A stretch of DNA of 64,000 nt. Origin: Nocardioides sp. zg-1228 (lineage in GTDB: Bacteria > Actinomycetota > Actinomycetes > Propionibacteriales > Nocardioidaceae). Shown piece by piece: positions 16,601 to 25,598 of the stretch. Under the pieces are notes generated by a model, which saw nothing but the letters and a program-made list of their open reading frames with translations, was not told the origin of the DNA and did not search any database. The DNA is taken from assembly GCF_017086465.1 (NCBI RefSeq), contig NZ_CP070961.1:2170001-2234000 (forward strand), in the 5' to 3' direction. The stretch's first letter is position 1, and each line of letters starts with the position of its first letter. Both the position numbers and the translations under genes were made by a program.

Positions 16601-17194
16601 ATGAGCGTCATCCACCGCCAGCACCACATCAGCACCGAGGGCGTCACCACCTCCGAGACCGAGGAGGTCACCCGCCCGGGCTTCGCCCGCGCCCTCGCCG
16701 TCCTGCGGATCGCCTTCGGAGTGACCTTCCTGTGGGCCTTCCTCGACAAGACCTTCGCCCTGGGCTTCCACACCGGCTACGACCAGGCAGGCAACCTCGA
16801 CCGCTTCGGCCCCGCCGCCTGGATCAACGGCGGCAGCCCCACCGAGGGATTCCTGTCCTTCGCCGTCCCGGCCGACAACCCCTTCCACGGGTTCTTCACC
16901 TCCCTGGCCGGACACGCCTGGGTCGACTGGCTCTTCATGGCCGGCCTGCTCGGCATCGGCCTGGCCCTGCTGCTCGGGATCGGGATGCGCATCGGCACCG
17001 CCGCAGGCGCCCTGATGTACGCCTTCATGTACGCCGCGTCGCTCCCGCTGGAGAACAACCCCATCGTCGACGACCACCTCATCGGCGTCATCGTCATGGT
17101 CGTCCTCGCCCTCGGCGCGGCCGGCATGACCTGGGGCCTGGGCCGCTGGTGGAGCAACACCGCACTGGTCCGCAGGTTCCCCATCCTCCGCTGA
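16601..17194 (+). CDS. DoxX-like membrane protein
   Basis: 197 aa with four membrane helices. ALAVLRIAFGVTFLWAFLDKTFALGF is the usual DoxX-type first helix, and the protein has a long periplasmic stretch (YDQAGNLDRFGPAAWINGGSPTEGF) and later helices WLFMAGLLGIGLALLLGIG and LIGVIVMVVLALGAAGMTWGLG. Function is not established; relatives are linked to thiosulphate:quinone or redox chemistry at the membrane. I chose ATG 16601, with AGGAGG eight bases away, over ATG 16595, which is only two bases from it. A strong hairpin follows the gene. Confidence 0.8.
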   Translation: MSVIHRQHHISTEGVTTSETEEVTRPGFARALAVLRIAFGVTFLWAFLDKTFALGFHTGYDQAGNLDRFGPAAWINGGSPTEGFLSFAVPADNPFHGFFTSLAGHAWVDWLFMAGLLGIGLALLLGIGMRIGTAAGALMYAFMYAASLPLENNPIVDDHLIGVIVMVVLALGAAGMTWGLGRWWSNTALVRRFPILR

Positions 17195-17217
17195 CACCCA
17201 CCCACACCACACAACCC

Positions 17218-17244
17218 GGACCCGGCGCCCACGGCGCCGGGTCC
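17218..17244 (+). terminator. GC-rich hairpin after DoxX-like gene
   Basis: GGACCCGGCGCC (17218-17229), loop CAC, GGCGCCGGGTCC (17233-17244): a perfect 12-bp stem 24 bases after the stop. There is no T-run, but stems of this kind often end transcription in actinobacteria. It lies between convergent genes and may serve both. Confidence 0.65.
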
Positions 17245-17292
17245 TCTCGCGTGCGAACGGCCACGCGGGCAGCGCCGGCGCCGCCCCTCTCG

Positions 17293-17757
17293 TCAGGTGC
17301 CGCGTGCCGCACGGCGGCGCCGCAGGGTGCTGGGCAGGGTGAGCACGAGAGCGAGCACGATGCCGAGGAACATGCCGATCGTGTTGGCGGCGACGTCGCG
17401 CGGGTCGGACACCCGCCCCGGGATCTCGCGCTGGACGCTCTCGATCATCGAGGTCAGCACGATGCCGGCGGCCAGGGCCACGAGCCACAGCCGAGAGCCG
17501 ACGAGCAGCAGCAGGAACATCCCCAGCGGGACGAAGAGCCCGATGTTGGCGAGGAACTCGAACCGCTCCACGCTGAGCCGGCTGGTGATCGGGTCGAGGT
17601 CGGGGTAGCGCTCGAGCCGGGCCAGGATGCGACCGGCCAGGCCCGCGTAGTCGGGCTGCTCCGCCCCGGGCGTCAGCGTGACCAGCCCGACGAACCCCAG
17701 GTAGAGCAGTGTCATCAGGCCGAGGAAGGGATGTCGGTGCAGCACCCGACCCATCAT
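17293..17757 (-). CDS. VanZ-family membrane protein
   Basis: 154 aa. Helices FLGLMTLLYLGFVGLVTLTPG, FLANIGLFVPLGMFLLLLVG and WLVALAAGIVLTSMIESVQ, with the E-x2-Q and DVAANTIGMFLGIVLALVL segment typical of VanZ-like proteins (relatives affect teicoplanin resistance, but most are of unknown role). The start is the first of two adjacent ATGs at 17757. Convergent with the DoxX-like gene and divergent from the polymerase gene 65 bases away. Confidence 0.85.
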   Translation of the reverse strand: MMGRVLHRHPFLGLMTLLYLGFVGLVTLTPGAEQPDYAGLAGRILARLERYPDLDPITSRLSVERFEFLANIGLFVPLGMFLLLLVGSRLWLVALAAGIVLTSMIESVQREIPGRVSDPRDVAANTIGMFLGIVLALVLTLPSTLRRRRAARGT

Positions 17758-17821
17758 CCGGGTCGTACCTGAGCGGGGCACCGCCGCGTCCGGCGTCGGT
17801 GGCATCGGGGAGGCTGTCCCC

Positions 17822-19510
17822 ATGACGCGCGTCCGCCTCTCCCTCCTGCCGGGTGAGCGGGTGCTGGTCGCCGACGGCAGTGCCTCCCGCGAGCTGCCGC
17901 TCGGCGCGCTTCCGGCCCACGTGCGCGAGCGGGAGGACGGGCCCGACGCCCCGCGGTGGGTGTGGGACGACACCGCCCGCTGGTATCCCGGGCTGCTGGC
18001 GGCAGGCGTGCGGGTGACGAGGTGCCACGACCTCCGGCTCTGTCGTCGCGTGCTCTCCCGGGCACCCGCCGTCGACCGGTCCTTCCTGCGCGGCGACCAG
18101 GCCGACCTGTGGGACCTGCTGCGGCCGTGGTCCGCGGAGCGGGTGGGCGACCCCGTCCTGTTCGGCGCCGACGACGCGGCCGAGCACCTGCGCGCCGACC
18201 TCGAGGACGACCGCCAGCTCGCCGCGATCGCTGCCTCGCCGGAGCAGCCGAGGCTCGCGCTCCTCGTCGCGGCGGAGTCGGCCGGCGCGCTCGCGGCCGC
18301 CGAGATGACGCACGCGGGGGTCCCGTGGCGGGTCGACGTCCACGAGGCCCTGCTCACCGAGCGGCTCGGCCCACGCCCGGTGCGCGGAGCGCGCCCCCGC
18401 CTGCTCGAGGAGTGCGCCGACGACCTGCGCCGCCTGCTCGACGCCCCCGCCCTCAACCCCGACTCCCACCCCGACCTGCTCGCCTCGCTGCGCCGCGCCG
18501 GCATCGACGTCGGCGACATCCGCGCCTCGACCCTGCGGGCGGTCGACCACCCGGTCGTCGAGCCGCTGCTGCGCTACAAGTCGCTCGCCCACCTCTTCCA
18601 GACCAACGGCTGGGCGTGGCTCGACGACTGGGTGCGCGACGGTCGCTTCCGTCCCGTCTACCAGCCGGCCGGCTCGGCCACCGGGCGGTGGTCGTCCAAC
18701 GGCGGGGGCGCGCTGTCGATCCCCGCGCAGGTGCGCTCGGCCGTCGTCGCCGACGACGGCTGGACCTTCGTGGTCGCCGACGTCGCGCAGCTCGAGCCGA
18801 GGGTGCTCGCCGGGATGAGTGGCGACCGTGGGCTGGCCGCGGCGGCGCGGGGTGCCGACCTCTACCAGGGGATGGTCGACGCCGGCGCGGTCGCGAGCCG
18901 TCAGGACGCCAAGCTCGGCCTGCTCGGGGCGATGTACGGGGCCACCAGTGGCGAGAGCGGACGGATGGTCGCGGGGCTGACCCGCCGCTACCCGCAGGCG
19001 TTCGGCCTGGTCGAGGAGGCCGCACGGGCGGGCGAGCGCGGCCAGGTGGTGCGCACGCTGCTCGGGCGTGGCAGCCCGTCGCTGGGCGGGACGTGGGAGG
19101 AGTCGCCCGACGCGACGCCGCCCGACCTCGACGCGCTCGACCGGCAGCGTCGCGCCTTCGGCAGGTTCACCCGCAACTTCGTGGTGCAGGGCACGGGCGC
19201 GGAGTGGGCGCTGTGCTGGGTCGCCGACCTGCGCAACCGGCTCTGGCGACTCGGCGACGGCGCGCTCACCGACCGGCCCCACCTCGTGTTCTTCCTCCAC
19301 GACGAGGTGGTCGTGCACACTCCCGCCGCCCTGGCCGACGCGGTCGGCCGGGAGGCCAGGGCGGCGGCGGAGGACGCGGGCCGGCTGCTGTTCCGCGACC
19401 TCGCGGTGGACTTCCCGCTCACCGTGACCGTCACGCGCTCCTACGCAGAGGCGGGCAAGCCCGGAGCCACGGCGGTGGGTGGCCCACCGGAGGGCCCGGC
19501 CCTATCGTGA
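17822..19510 (+). CDS. Stand-alone family-A DNA polymerase (PolA-like)
   Basis: 562 aa. All three family-A palm/finger motifs are present: motif A DVAQLEPRVLA, motif B RQDAKLGLLGAMYG and motif C FLHDEVVVH; RWSSNGGG binds template-primer in relatives. The N-terminal third resembles the exonuclease-like part of the actinobacterial group annotated as bifunctional 3'-5' exonuclease/DNA polymerase, but I cannot find DEDD exonuclease acids, so proofreading is doubtful. It lacks the 5' nuclease of PolA. Probably an accessory or repair polymerase. ATG start; followed four bases later by a 53-aa protein gene. Confidence 0.9.
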   Translation: MTRVRLSLLPGERVLVADGSASRELPLGALPAHVREREDGPDAPRWVWDDTARWYPGLLAAGVRVTRCHDLRLCRRVLSRAPAVDRSFLRGDQADLWDLLRPWSAERVGDPVLFGADDAAEHLRADLEDDRQLAAIAASPEQPRLALLVAAESAGALAAAEMTHAGVPWRVDVHEALLTERLGPRPVRGARPRLLEECADDLRRLLDAPALNPDSHPDLLASLRRAGIDVGDIRASTLRAVDHPVVEPLLRYKSLAHLFQTNGWAWLDDWVRDGRFRPVYQPAGSATGRWSSNGGGALSIPAQVRSAVVADDGWTFVVADVAQLEPRVLAGMSGDRGLAAAARGADLYQGMVDAGAVASRQDAKLGLLGAMYGATSGESGRMVAGLTRRYPQAFGLVEEAARAGERGQVVRTLLGRGSPSLGGTWEESPDATPPDLDALDRQRRAFGRFTRNFVVQGTGAEWALCWVADLRNRLWRLGDGALTDRPHLVFFLHDEVVVHTPAALADAVGREARAAAEDAGRLLFRDLAVDFPLTVTVTRSYAEAGKPGATAVGGPPEGPALS

Positions 19511-19514
19511 GCGC

Positions 19515-19676
19515 ATGAGCGAGCACGACGACATCGCCGGAGCGGACATCGACGACATGTTCGACACCGACGCCGACCCGCAGCCGGTGTGCCGGGTCTG
19601 CGGCGCGCTGGTGGCCGCCACCGACGTCTACCGCCGCGCGCACTGGGACTGGCACGAGGCGTCCAACGGCGCCTGA
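19515..19676 (+). CDS. Small putative zinc-binding protein, 53 aa
   Basis: Starts ATG (MSEHDDIAGADIDDMFD) four bases after the polymerase stop, so probably co-transcribed. An acidic N-terminus is followed by CRVCGALVAATDVYRRAHWDWH, a C-x2-C...H-x3-H arrangement fitting one zinc ion. I know no function. The link to the polymerase is by position only. Confidence 0.65.
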   Translation: MSEHDDIAGADIDDMFDTDADPQPVCRVCGALVAATDVYRRAHWDWHEASNGA

Positions 19677-19689
19677 GGTGGCGCCGGTC

Positions 19690-19926
19690 TCACGCCCCCT
19701 GGCCGAGCGGCTCGATCTCACCACGCTCGACGAGGTCCTCGAGCGCCGTGCGGCACCCGGACTCCCACCCGCCGGCGCCGTCCTCGAAGGAGACGACGGC
19801 CTCACCCGCGCACGCGGGGTCGCCCCGGTCCCCTGACTGCTCGCTCCGGTGGTAGGAGCACCGTCCCTCAGCCGCCGGTCCACCGGCCGCGTGCAGGGAC
19901 GGGTCGAACGTCCGCGACTGCCTCAT
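19690..19926 (-). CDS. Small hypothetical protein, 78 aa
   Basis: ATG start (MRQSRTFDPSLHAAG) with AGGGGAG about five bases upstream, which decides the start against a longer version. It contains three cysteines and a His (CSYHRSEQ, DPACAGE, SGCRTALEDL) that could bind a metal, and ends in an amphipathic helix. No family recognised. Convergent with the 53-aa protein gene (gap 13 bases), divergent from the BCCT transporter. Confidence 0.6.
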   Translation of the reverse strand: MRQSRTFDPSLHAAGGPAAEGRCSYHRSEQSGDRGDPACAGEAVVSFEDGAGGWESGCRTALEDLVERGEIEPLGQGA

Positions 19927-20099
19927 GCCGCTCCCCTTCCTCTGGCTGTCCGCCCGTCCCACCACGGTGCCACGGCCGCTGCCGCGGGGTCCTCACCCCT
20001 GTGGTCCTGGTCTCATTCCGCGCGACTGGCGCGCCATTTCGGGTGGACGGGCGGGCCCGCGGGTTGCGTGCCGGCGCCGCTGTTTGCTCTGGTCGGCGG

Positions 20100-21845
20100 A
20101 TGGCCACCGGAATCGAGCATCCACGCGACCTGCCCACGCCCGACCCCGTCGACGAGCCGCACCCCGCCCTCGACGCGGCGATCGAGCCCACCGCGCCGCG
20201 TGAGCGCGGCCTGGACAGGCTCGTCTTCGGCGTCACCGCCGTCGTCAGCCTGGCGTTCCTGGCCTGGGGCTTCATCAGCACCGACAGCCTCGCCGACGCC
20301 TCGGGCAAGGGGCTGGCATGGACGATAGAGAACACCGGCTGGCTCTTCGTCCTGACCTCGAGCGGGTTCGTCGTCTTCGTCATCTGGCTGGCGCTCGGCA
20401 AGTTCGGCAACATCCCGCTCGGCCGCGACGACGAGCAGCCGGAGTTCCGCACGATCTCCTGGGTGGCGATGATGTTCAGCGCCGGCATGGGCATCGGGCT
20501 GATGTTCTACGGCGTCAGCGAGCCGATCACCCACTTCATCGCTCCCCCGCCCGGCACGGGTGCCGCCGGCGAGGCCGAGGCCGCGCAGAACGCCATGGCC
20601 ACGACGATGTTCCACTGGACGCTGCACCCCTGGGCGATCTACGCGGTCGTGGGCCTCGCTGTGGCGTACGGCGTCTACCGCAAGGGACGCCTGCAGCTGA
20701 TCAGCTCGGCGTTCGAGCCGCTCATCGGACGCCACGCCCACGGGCTCGGTGGCAAGGCGATCGACATGTTCGCGATCTTCGCGACTCTCTTCGGCTCGGC
20801 CACCTCCCTGGGCCTCGGCGCGCTGCAGATCGAGTCGGGCCTCACGATCGTCGCCGGCCTCGGCGACACCGGCAACGCGGCGCTCATCGGCATCATCACC
20901 GTCCTGACGGCCGCCTTCGTGCTCTCCGCCGTGTCCGGCGTGGCCAAGGGCATCCAGTGGTTGTCCAACATCAACATGGTCCTCGCGGTCGCGCTCGCCC
21001 TGTTCGTCTTCGTGGTCGGTCCGACCGTGTTCATCCTCAACCTGGTGCCCACCTCGATCGGCAGCTACGTCGCCGACCTCCCGATGATGGCCGCCCGCAC
21101 TGCCGCCGAGGGCGCGGAGACCAGCGCGTGGCTCTCGACCTGGACGGTGTTCTACTGGGCGTGGTGGCTGTCGTGGACGCCGTTCGTCGGCATGTTCATC
21201 GCCCGCATCTCCCGCGGCCGCACCATCCGCCAGTTCGTCACCGGCGTGCTGCTGGTGCCGAGCATGATCAGCGTGGTCTGGTTCTGCATCTTCGGCGGCG
21301 CGGCGATCGACCTGCAGGAGAAGGGCACCGACATCGCGGGCGCGGGTGGCCTGGAGAACCAGCTCTTCAGCACGCTCGAGGCCTACCCCCTGGCGACGGC
21401 GTCCAGCATCGTCGTGATGGTCCTGGTCGGCATCTTCTTCGTCTCGGGCGCCGACGCCGCGTCCATCGTGATGGGCTCGCTGTCCGAGCGCGGCACGATC
21501 CACCCCAGCCGTCCGACCGTCGTCTTCTGGGGCGTCGCCACCGGTGCCGTCGCCGCGGTGATGCTGCTCGTCGGTGGCCCGGACGCCCTCAGCGGGCTGC
21601 AGACGATCACGGTGATCGCGGCGCTGCCCTTCGTGCTGATCATGATCGGCCTGGCGGTCGCGCTGGTGAAGGACCTCGGCCAGGACCCGCTGGTCGTGCG
21701 GCGCAAGTACGCCCGCGAGGCCGTGGAGGCCGCCGTCATCACCGGCGTGACCGAGCACGGCGACGACTTCGTGTTCTCCGTGGAGAAGGGCGAGGTCGAG
21801 AAGGGCGGGCCGCGGACCGGGGCCGGCGAGACCGCGAAGAGCTGA
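20100..21845 (+). CDS. BCCT-family (betaine/carnitine/choline) transporter
   Basis: 581 aa, twelve predicted membrane helices. The family signature around helix 8 is clear (STWTVFYWAWWLSWTPFVGMF), as is helix 3 GMGIGLMFYGVSEP, which binds the trimethylammonium group in relatives. Sodium- or proton-coupled uptake of compatible solutes is the expected role. The acidic N-tail and the charged C-tail (EVEKGGPRTGAGE) may take part in osmosensing as in BetP. ATG 20100; an upstream open frame is not part of the gene. No ribosome site stands out. Confidence 0.95.
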   Translation: MATGIEHPRDLPTPDPVDEPHPALDAAIEPTAPRERGLDRLVFGVTAVVSLAFLAWGFISTDSLADASGKGLAWTIENTGWLFVLTSSGFVVFVIWLALGKFGNIPLGRDDEQPEFRTISWVAMMFSAGMGIGLMFYGVSEPITHFIAPPPGTGAAGEAEAAQNAMATTMFHWTLHPWAIYAVVGLAVAYGVYRKGRLQLISSAFEPLIGRHAHGLGGKAIDMFAIFATLFGSATSLGLGALQIESGLTIVAGLGDTGNAALIGIITVLTAAFVLSAVSGVAKGIQWLSNINMVLAVALALFVFVVGPTVFILNLVPTSIGSYVADLPMMAARTAAEGAETSAWLSTWTVFYWAWWLSWTPFVGMFIARISRGRTIRQFVTGVLLVPSMISVVWFCIFGGAAIDLQEKGTDIAGAGGLENQLFSTLEAYPLATASSIVVMVLVGIFFVSGADAASIVMGSLSERGTIHPSRPTVVFWGVATGAVAAVMLLVGGPDALSGLQTITVIAALPFVLIMIGLAVALVKDLGQDPLVVRRKYAREAVEAAVITGVTEHGDDFVFSVEKGEVEKGGPRTGAGETAKS

Positions 21846-21861
21846 CGCCTAGGCTCGGGGC

Positions 21862-22443
21862 ATGACCGACCCGCTGCGCATCGGCTTCGTCGCCGGCTCG
21901 ACCCCCGACAAGTGGGCCCGCCATTGGCGCGACCGCCGCCGCGAGCCGCTCGAGCTGGTGCCGGTGACGGAGGCCGAGCAGCTCGACGGCGTCCGCGACG
22001 GCAGCCTCGACATGGCGCTCGTGCGGCTCCCCGTCGACCGCGACGGGCTGCACTGCGTGCGGCTCTACGACGAGCTGCAGGTGGCCGTCGCGTCGCGGGA
22101 TCACGTCCTGGCCGCCGCCGACGAGGAGGTCACCACGGCCGACCTCGTCGACGAGCAGCTCGTCCGCCCCCACCCGAGCGGCTGGACGCCGACGGTCCCC
22201 CAGCTCGAGTGGCCGCCGATGACCGAGCAGGAGGCGATCGAGACGGTCGCGGCCGGCACGGGCATCGTGATCGTGCCGATGTCGGTCGCGCGCCTCCACC
22301 AGCGCAAGGACGTGGTGACCCGCGTCGTGGCCGACCTCGAGCCCACCACGATCGCGCTGGTCTGGCGCATCGAGCGCGACGACGACGTCACCCAGGCGTT
22401 CGTCGGGGTCACCAAGGGCCGCACCGCCAACACCTCGCGCTGA
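21862..22443 (+). CDS. LysR-type effector domain without HTH
   Basis: 193 aa. The whole chain is a type-2 periplasmic-binding fold as in LysR effector domains: RIGFVAGSTPDKWARHWRDR, LDMALVRLPVDRDGLHCVRLYDEL, VAVASRDHVLA, EAIETVAAGTGIVIVPMSVARL. There is no DNA-binding helix-turn-helix and no room for one: the BCCT stop is 16 bases upstream. It may be a ligand-binding regulator or a modulator co-transcribed with the transporter. ATG start. Confidence 0.85.
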   Translation: MTDPLRIGFVAGSTPDKWARHWRDRRREPLELVPVTEAEQLDGVRDGSLDMALVRLPVDRDGLHCVRLYDELQVAVASRDHVLAAADEEVTTADLVDEQLVRPHPSGWTPTVPQLEWPPMTEQEAIETVAAGTGIVIVPMSVARLHQRKDVVTRVVADLEPTTIALVWRIERDDDVTQAFVGVTKGRTANTSR

Positions 22444-22525
22444 GCGCCGGCCGGTGCCCCAGGCGGTTGCGGGGTACCGGCGTCGGGAGCGGGGCCGTGG
22501 TGCCGCGCCACGACGAGGAGGCGAC

Positions 22526-23593
22526 ATGCGCATCGTGATCACCGGCGCGAGCGGCAACGTGGGCACGGCGCTGCTGCGTCGGCTGGCCGAAGACGGCGGG
22601 CACGAGCTCGTCGGGCTGGTGCGGAGACCGCCGGGCGACGACGCGCCGCTGCCGGCGGCCGAGTGGGTCCGGGTCGACCTGACCGACGACGCCGACGCCG
22701 GGGCACTGCGGGCCGCCTGCGAGGGGGCCGACGCGGTGGTGCACCTGGCCTGGGGGTTCCAGCCCTCGCACCGCGAGGACCACCTCCGCGAGCTCGGGGT
22801 CGGCGGCACCCGGCGGGTGATCGACGCCGTCGTGGCCACGGGCGTTCCTCACCTCGTGCACATGTCATCGGTGGGCGCCTACTCGCCGAAGCACGACGAC
22901 TCCCCCGTCGACGAGACCTGGCCGACCGCCGGCGTCCCGACGTCGATGTACAGCCGGCATAAGGCCGCGGCCGAGCGGCTCCTCGACCGCCTCGAGACCG
23001 ACTTCCCGGGCGTGGTCGTGACCCGGATGCGCCCCGGGATCATCGGGCAGCGCGACGCTGGCAGCGCGCTGCTGCGCTACGGCCTGCCGGCGCTGGTGCC
23101 GAGCGGCGTGCTGCGCCACGTGCCGGTGCTGCCGATCGACGAGCGCCTCGTCATCTCGATGGTGCACGCCGACGACGTCGCCGACGCGTTCGCCCGGGTG
23201 CTCGCGGCCCGGGCTCCGGGCGCGTTCAACCTCTCGGCGCCGCCGCCGGTCACCGCCCACCAGGTGGCCGACGTGCTCGGCGCCCGCCTCGTCCACGTCC
23301 CCTCCGGTGTGGTGCGCGCCGCCGTCTCGGCGAGCTGGCACGCGCGGCTCCAGCCGGTCGACCCCGGCTGGATCGACATGGGCTACGCGGTGCCGCTCCT
23401 CGACTCGACGCGCGCACGGACCGAGCTGGGCTGGAGCCCGACGACGGACGCGGTCTCGGTGCTGGCCGAGACCCTCGAGGGCATGCAGGAGGCGGGCTGG
23501 TCCCGGACGCCGGTCCTGCGCCCGCGCTCGGTGGCCGGTGGCCTGCTGCGGACGCTGCGCCGGGGGCCGGTCAGCAGCCGCCGGGAGCCCTGA
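22526..23593 (+). CDS. NAD-dependent epimerase/dehydratase (extended SDR)
   Basis: 355 aa. Rossmann motif TGASGNVGTALL at residues 7-18, active-site serine region HMSSVGAYSP and YSRHK (Tyr-x3-Lys) are all present. Substrate unknown; the group acts on nucleotide sugars or similar hydroxy compounds. ATG 22526 preceded by GAGGAG. A short gap follows the LysR-like gene, so it may be its own unit. Confidence 0.9.
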   Translation: MRIVITGASGNVGTALLRRLAEDGGHELVGLVRRPPGDDAPLPAAEWVRVDLTDDADAGALRAACEGADAVVHLAWGFQPSHREDHLRELGVGGTRRVIDAVVATGVPHLVHMSSVGAYSPKHDDSPVDETWPTAGVPTSMYSRHKAAAERLLDRLETDFPGVVVTRMRPGIIGQRDAGSALLRYGLPALVPSGVLRHVPVLPIDERLVISMVHADDVADAFARVLAARAPGAFNLSAPPPVTAHQVADVLGARLVHVPSGVVRAAVSASWHARLQPVDPGWIDMGYAVPLLDSTRARTELGWSPTTDAVSVLAETLEGMQEAGWSRTPVLRPRSVAGGLLRTLRRGPVSSRREP

Positions 23594-23623
23594 GCGTTCC
23601 GACCGTGGCGCCCCGGCGTGCCT

Positions 23624-24052
23624 CTACCGGTCAGTCCTGCCCGGTCGGACGACGACGTCGGCGCCGGCCCGTACGGCTCGCGCGACCCGCAACCGGAGCA
23701 CCTTCGCGTAGCCGCGCACGAACCGCGCGTAGCGCGGCGTGCGTCCGTGGTGGCCGAGGAAGCCGTGCGGTCCCTCGACCATCACCCCGGTCGTCACGTC
23801 GTAGCGCGACTGGTGCCACGGGCACACGAGGCATCCGTCGGCGTCGACGCGCCCCTCGGCCAGGTCGGCGAGCTGGTGCCGGCAGCGGCGTGACACCGCG
23901 AAGAGCTCGCCGTCGCGGTTGCCCACCGCCCATCTCCCGGCCCGGCGGACCTGGCCCGGGGTCAGCTGGTCGGCGGGAACGCTCGTCTCACGGCTCACCC
24001 GACCAGACTGGGCACTCGGGCGGGGCGGGTGCACCTCCAGCGGGGTGGTCAC
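23624..24052 (-). CDS. Rieske [2Fe-2S] protein
   Basis: 142 aa. A complete Rieske cluster motif is visible: C-R-H, then 17 residues, then C-P-W-H (within VSRRCRHQLADL and CLVCPWHQSRYD). It lacks a catalytic oxygenase domain and a membrane anchor, so it should be a soluble electron carrier or ferredoxin subunit. The GTG start at 24052 gives a Pro-rich N-tail; the GTG beginning VSRETSVPADQL is a reasonable alternative. Confidence 0.88.
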   Translation of the reverse strand: MTTPLEVHPPRPSAQSGRVSRETSVPADQLTPGQVRRAGRWAVGNRDGELFAVSRRCRHQLADLAEGRVDADGCLVCPWHQSRYDVTTGVMVEGPHGFLGHHGRTPRYARFVRGYAKVLRLRVARAVRAGADVVVRPGRTDR

Positions 24053-24137
24053 CGAGCCGGGCCACTCGTGTCGCGTCGGGGCAGGACTGAGGAACCGACC
24101 GCCCCGCCGGATCGGCCCGGGCGGCTACCGTGGCCCC

Positions 24138-24758
24138 ATGGCGACGCTCCACGAGGCGACGATCTCACCGCGCAAGGACGAGCTCGTCGGTCCCTGGCTC
24201 CGCACCAGGTCGTGGTGGGACGGCGCCAGCGAACGCGAGCCGGTCGGCTCGTTCCGGTTGGACGATCCGGCCGGCGAGGTGGGGATGGAGTGCTTCCTGT
24301 TCGGGTCGCGATCGGCGTCGACCCTGTTCGTCCCGGTCACCTACCGTGCCGCTCCGTTGCCGGGCGCCGAGGCGAGCCTGCTGGGCACCATGGAGCACTC
24401 CGTCCTCGGCACCCGCTACCTGTACGACGCCTGCGCGGACCCGGTCTTCGTCGCGACCGTGCTCCACGCGATCCGCACGGGCGGCCGTCAGGCCGACCTC
24501 CTGCTGAGGCGGCCCGACGGCACCCAGGTCCAGCGCGAACCCACCGCAACCGCCTGGGGCGAACGCGTGTCGACCGTCCCCCAGCACGACGCTGAGCAAC
24601 CGGTGTCCCCGACGGACGGGTCCGACCGCACCACCATCGCCGGCACGGGCTTCGAGCTCACCGTCATGCGTCGGGTCGGCGACGCCCCGCCAGGCCCGGC
24701 ACTGATCGGCAGCTTCGAGGGCGGGGATGGTCTCCGCCTGGTCGTCGTCTCCGGCTGA
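24138..24758 (+). CDS. Maltokinase N-terminal cap-like protein
   Basis: 206 aa. ATLHEATISPRKDELVGPWLRTRSWW resembles the N-terminal cap of actinobacterial maltokinases (Pep2) and stand-alone relatives often labelled 1,4-alpha-glucan branching protein; no kinase domain follows. A role in trehalose-to-glycogen metabolism is only a guess from that resemblance. ATG 24138. The gene stands alone, followed by decayed sequence. Confidence 0.55.
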   Translation: MATLHEATISPRKDELVGPWLRTRSWWDGASEREPVGSFRLDDPAGEVGMECFLFGSRSASTLFVPVTYRAAPLPGAEASLLGTMEHSVLGTRYLYDACADPVFVATVLHAIRTGGRQADLLLRRPDGTQVQREPTATAWGERVSTVPQHDAEQPVSPTDGSDRTTIAGTGFELTVMRRVGDAPPGPALIGSFEGGDGLRLVVVSG

Positions 24759-24835
24759 GCGCCGGCACCGTGCAGCGCTGGCCGCTACGGCCGCACGTCC
24801 GGATCCGCCGGTGATCAGCGTGCGGTTCGGCCCCA

Positions 24836-25026
24836 CCCGTGGATCTCACCGCCAAGGCTGAGCTGGACGGCGAGCTGGTCGGCGAGCTGGTCGCGGGAGT
24901 CTCGGGCTGGACCTGGGCCGGGCCGCCGGGATCGGGATGATCTGGGTGCACCACGACCAGCGTGGGACCTGCCCCGGCGCCAGCCTGTTGGGAGCTTTCG
25001 AGCGTGAGGCACGCTCAAGCCTGTGA
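24836..25026 (+). pseudogene. Decayed GNAT acetyltransferase, copy 1
   Basis: Fragments AELDGELVGELVAGVSGWTW, then in another frame IGMIWVHHDQRG, GASLLGAFEREARSS and a stop. This is the central GNAT region including the acetyl-CoA loop (R-G-x-x-x-G), broken by at least one frameshift and lacking both ends. GELVGELVAG contains a small internal duplication. The DNA is closely similar to copy 2 at about 25.9 kb. It accounts for most of the 363-base gap between the cap-like gene and the VOC gene. Confidence 0.65.
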
Positions 25027-25121
25027 ACTCGGCCTCGGGGTCATCGAGACCGAGGTCCGGGAGAAGATCCAGCCGCCGCTGACCTGACGGCCGCAGACAC
25101 CGACGACGCTAATGTCGCTGC

Positions 25122-25598
25122 GTGAGCGATGAGCCTCCCGTGCGACTTGCGCTACGAGTCGACGACGTGCCGGCCGCCACGGCGTTGTACGAGCAGCTCG
25201 GCTTCGTGCAGGTCGGGACGGTCCCGGACCCGGACGGTCGCGCCCTGATGGTGATCCTCAGGCGCGGACCCCTGCAGCTGCTCGTCGACGCACTGGACGG
25301 GATGCCGTTCCCCGACAGCGCGCGCGAGCGGCTCACCAAGACCGGCCCCCGTGGACTCGGCGTGGTCATCGGCATCGAGGTGGCAGACGTGGACGAGGCC
25401 GCCCGGATCGCCGCGGCCGCAGGGTGCGTCGTCACTTCCGGTCCCGAGTCTGCCCCGTGGGGCGAGCGATACGTGGAGCTCGAGGATCCCTACGGTTACC
25501 TGTGGAAGCTCTTCCGCGTGCTGCCTGAGCAGGGCGGCGACGGCCTGCAGGCCGCGGTCGACGCGTGGTTCGGCGTCGACGGGCCCACGCCCGGCTGA
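25122..25598 (+). CDS. VOC-family (glyoxalase/bleomycin-resistance fold) protein
   Basis: 158 aa. One paired VOC module: LRVDDVPAATALYEQLGFVQVG with VILRRGPLQLLVD, then VIGIEVADVDEAARIAAAAGC and SAPWGERYVELEDPYGYLWKLF. Metal ligands are not all obvious, so it may be a binding protein rather than an enzyme. GTG start. It is the only intact gene between the two GNAT fragments. Confidence 0.88.
   Translation: MSDEPPVRLALRVDDVPAATALYEQLGFVQVGTVPDPDGRALMVILRRGPLQLLVDALDGMPFPDSARERLTKTGPRGLGVVIGIEVADVDEAARIAAAAGCVVTSGPESAPWGERYVELEDPYGYLWKLFRVLPEQGGDGLQAAVDAWFGVDGPTPG

Noticed and set aside
15380..19318. A 1,312-codon open frame on the minus strand across the nitroreductase, DoxX-like and polymerase genes
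   Set aside because: It is antisense to well-recognised genes, low-complexity in composition and typical of GC-rich DNA.
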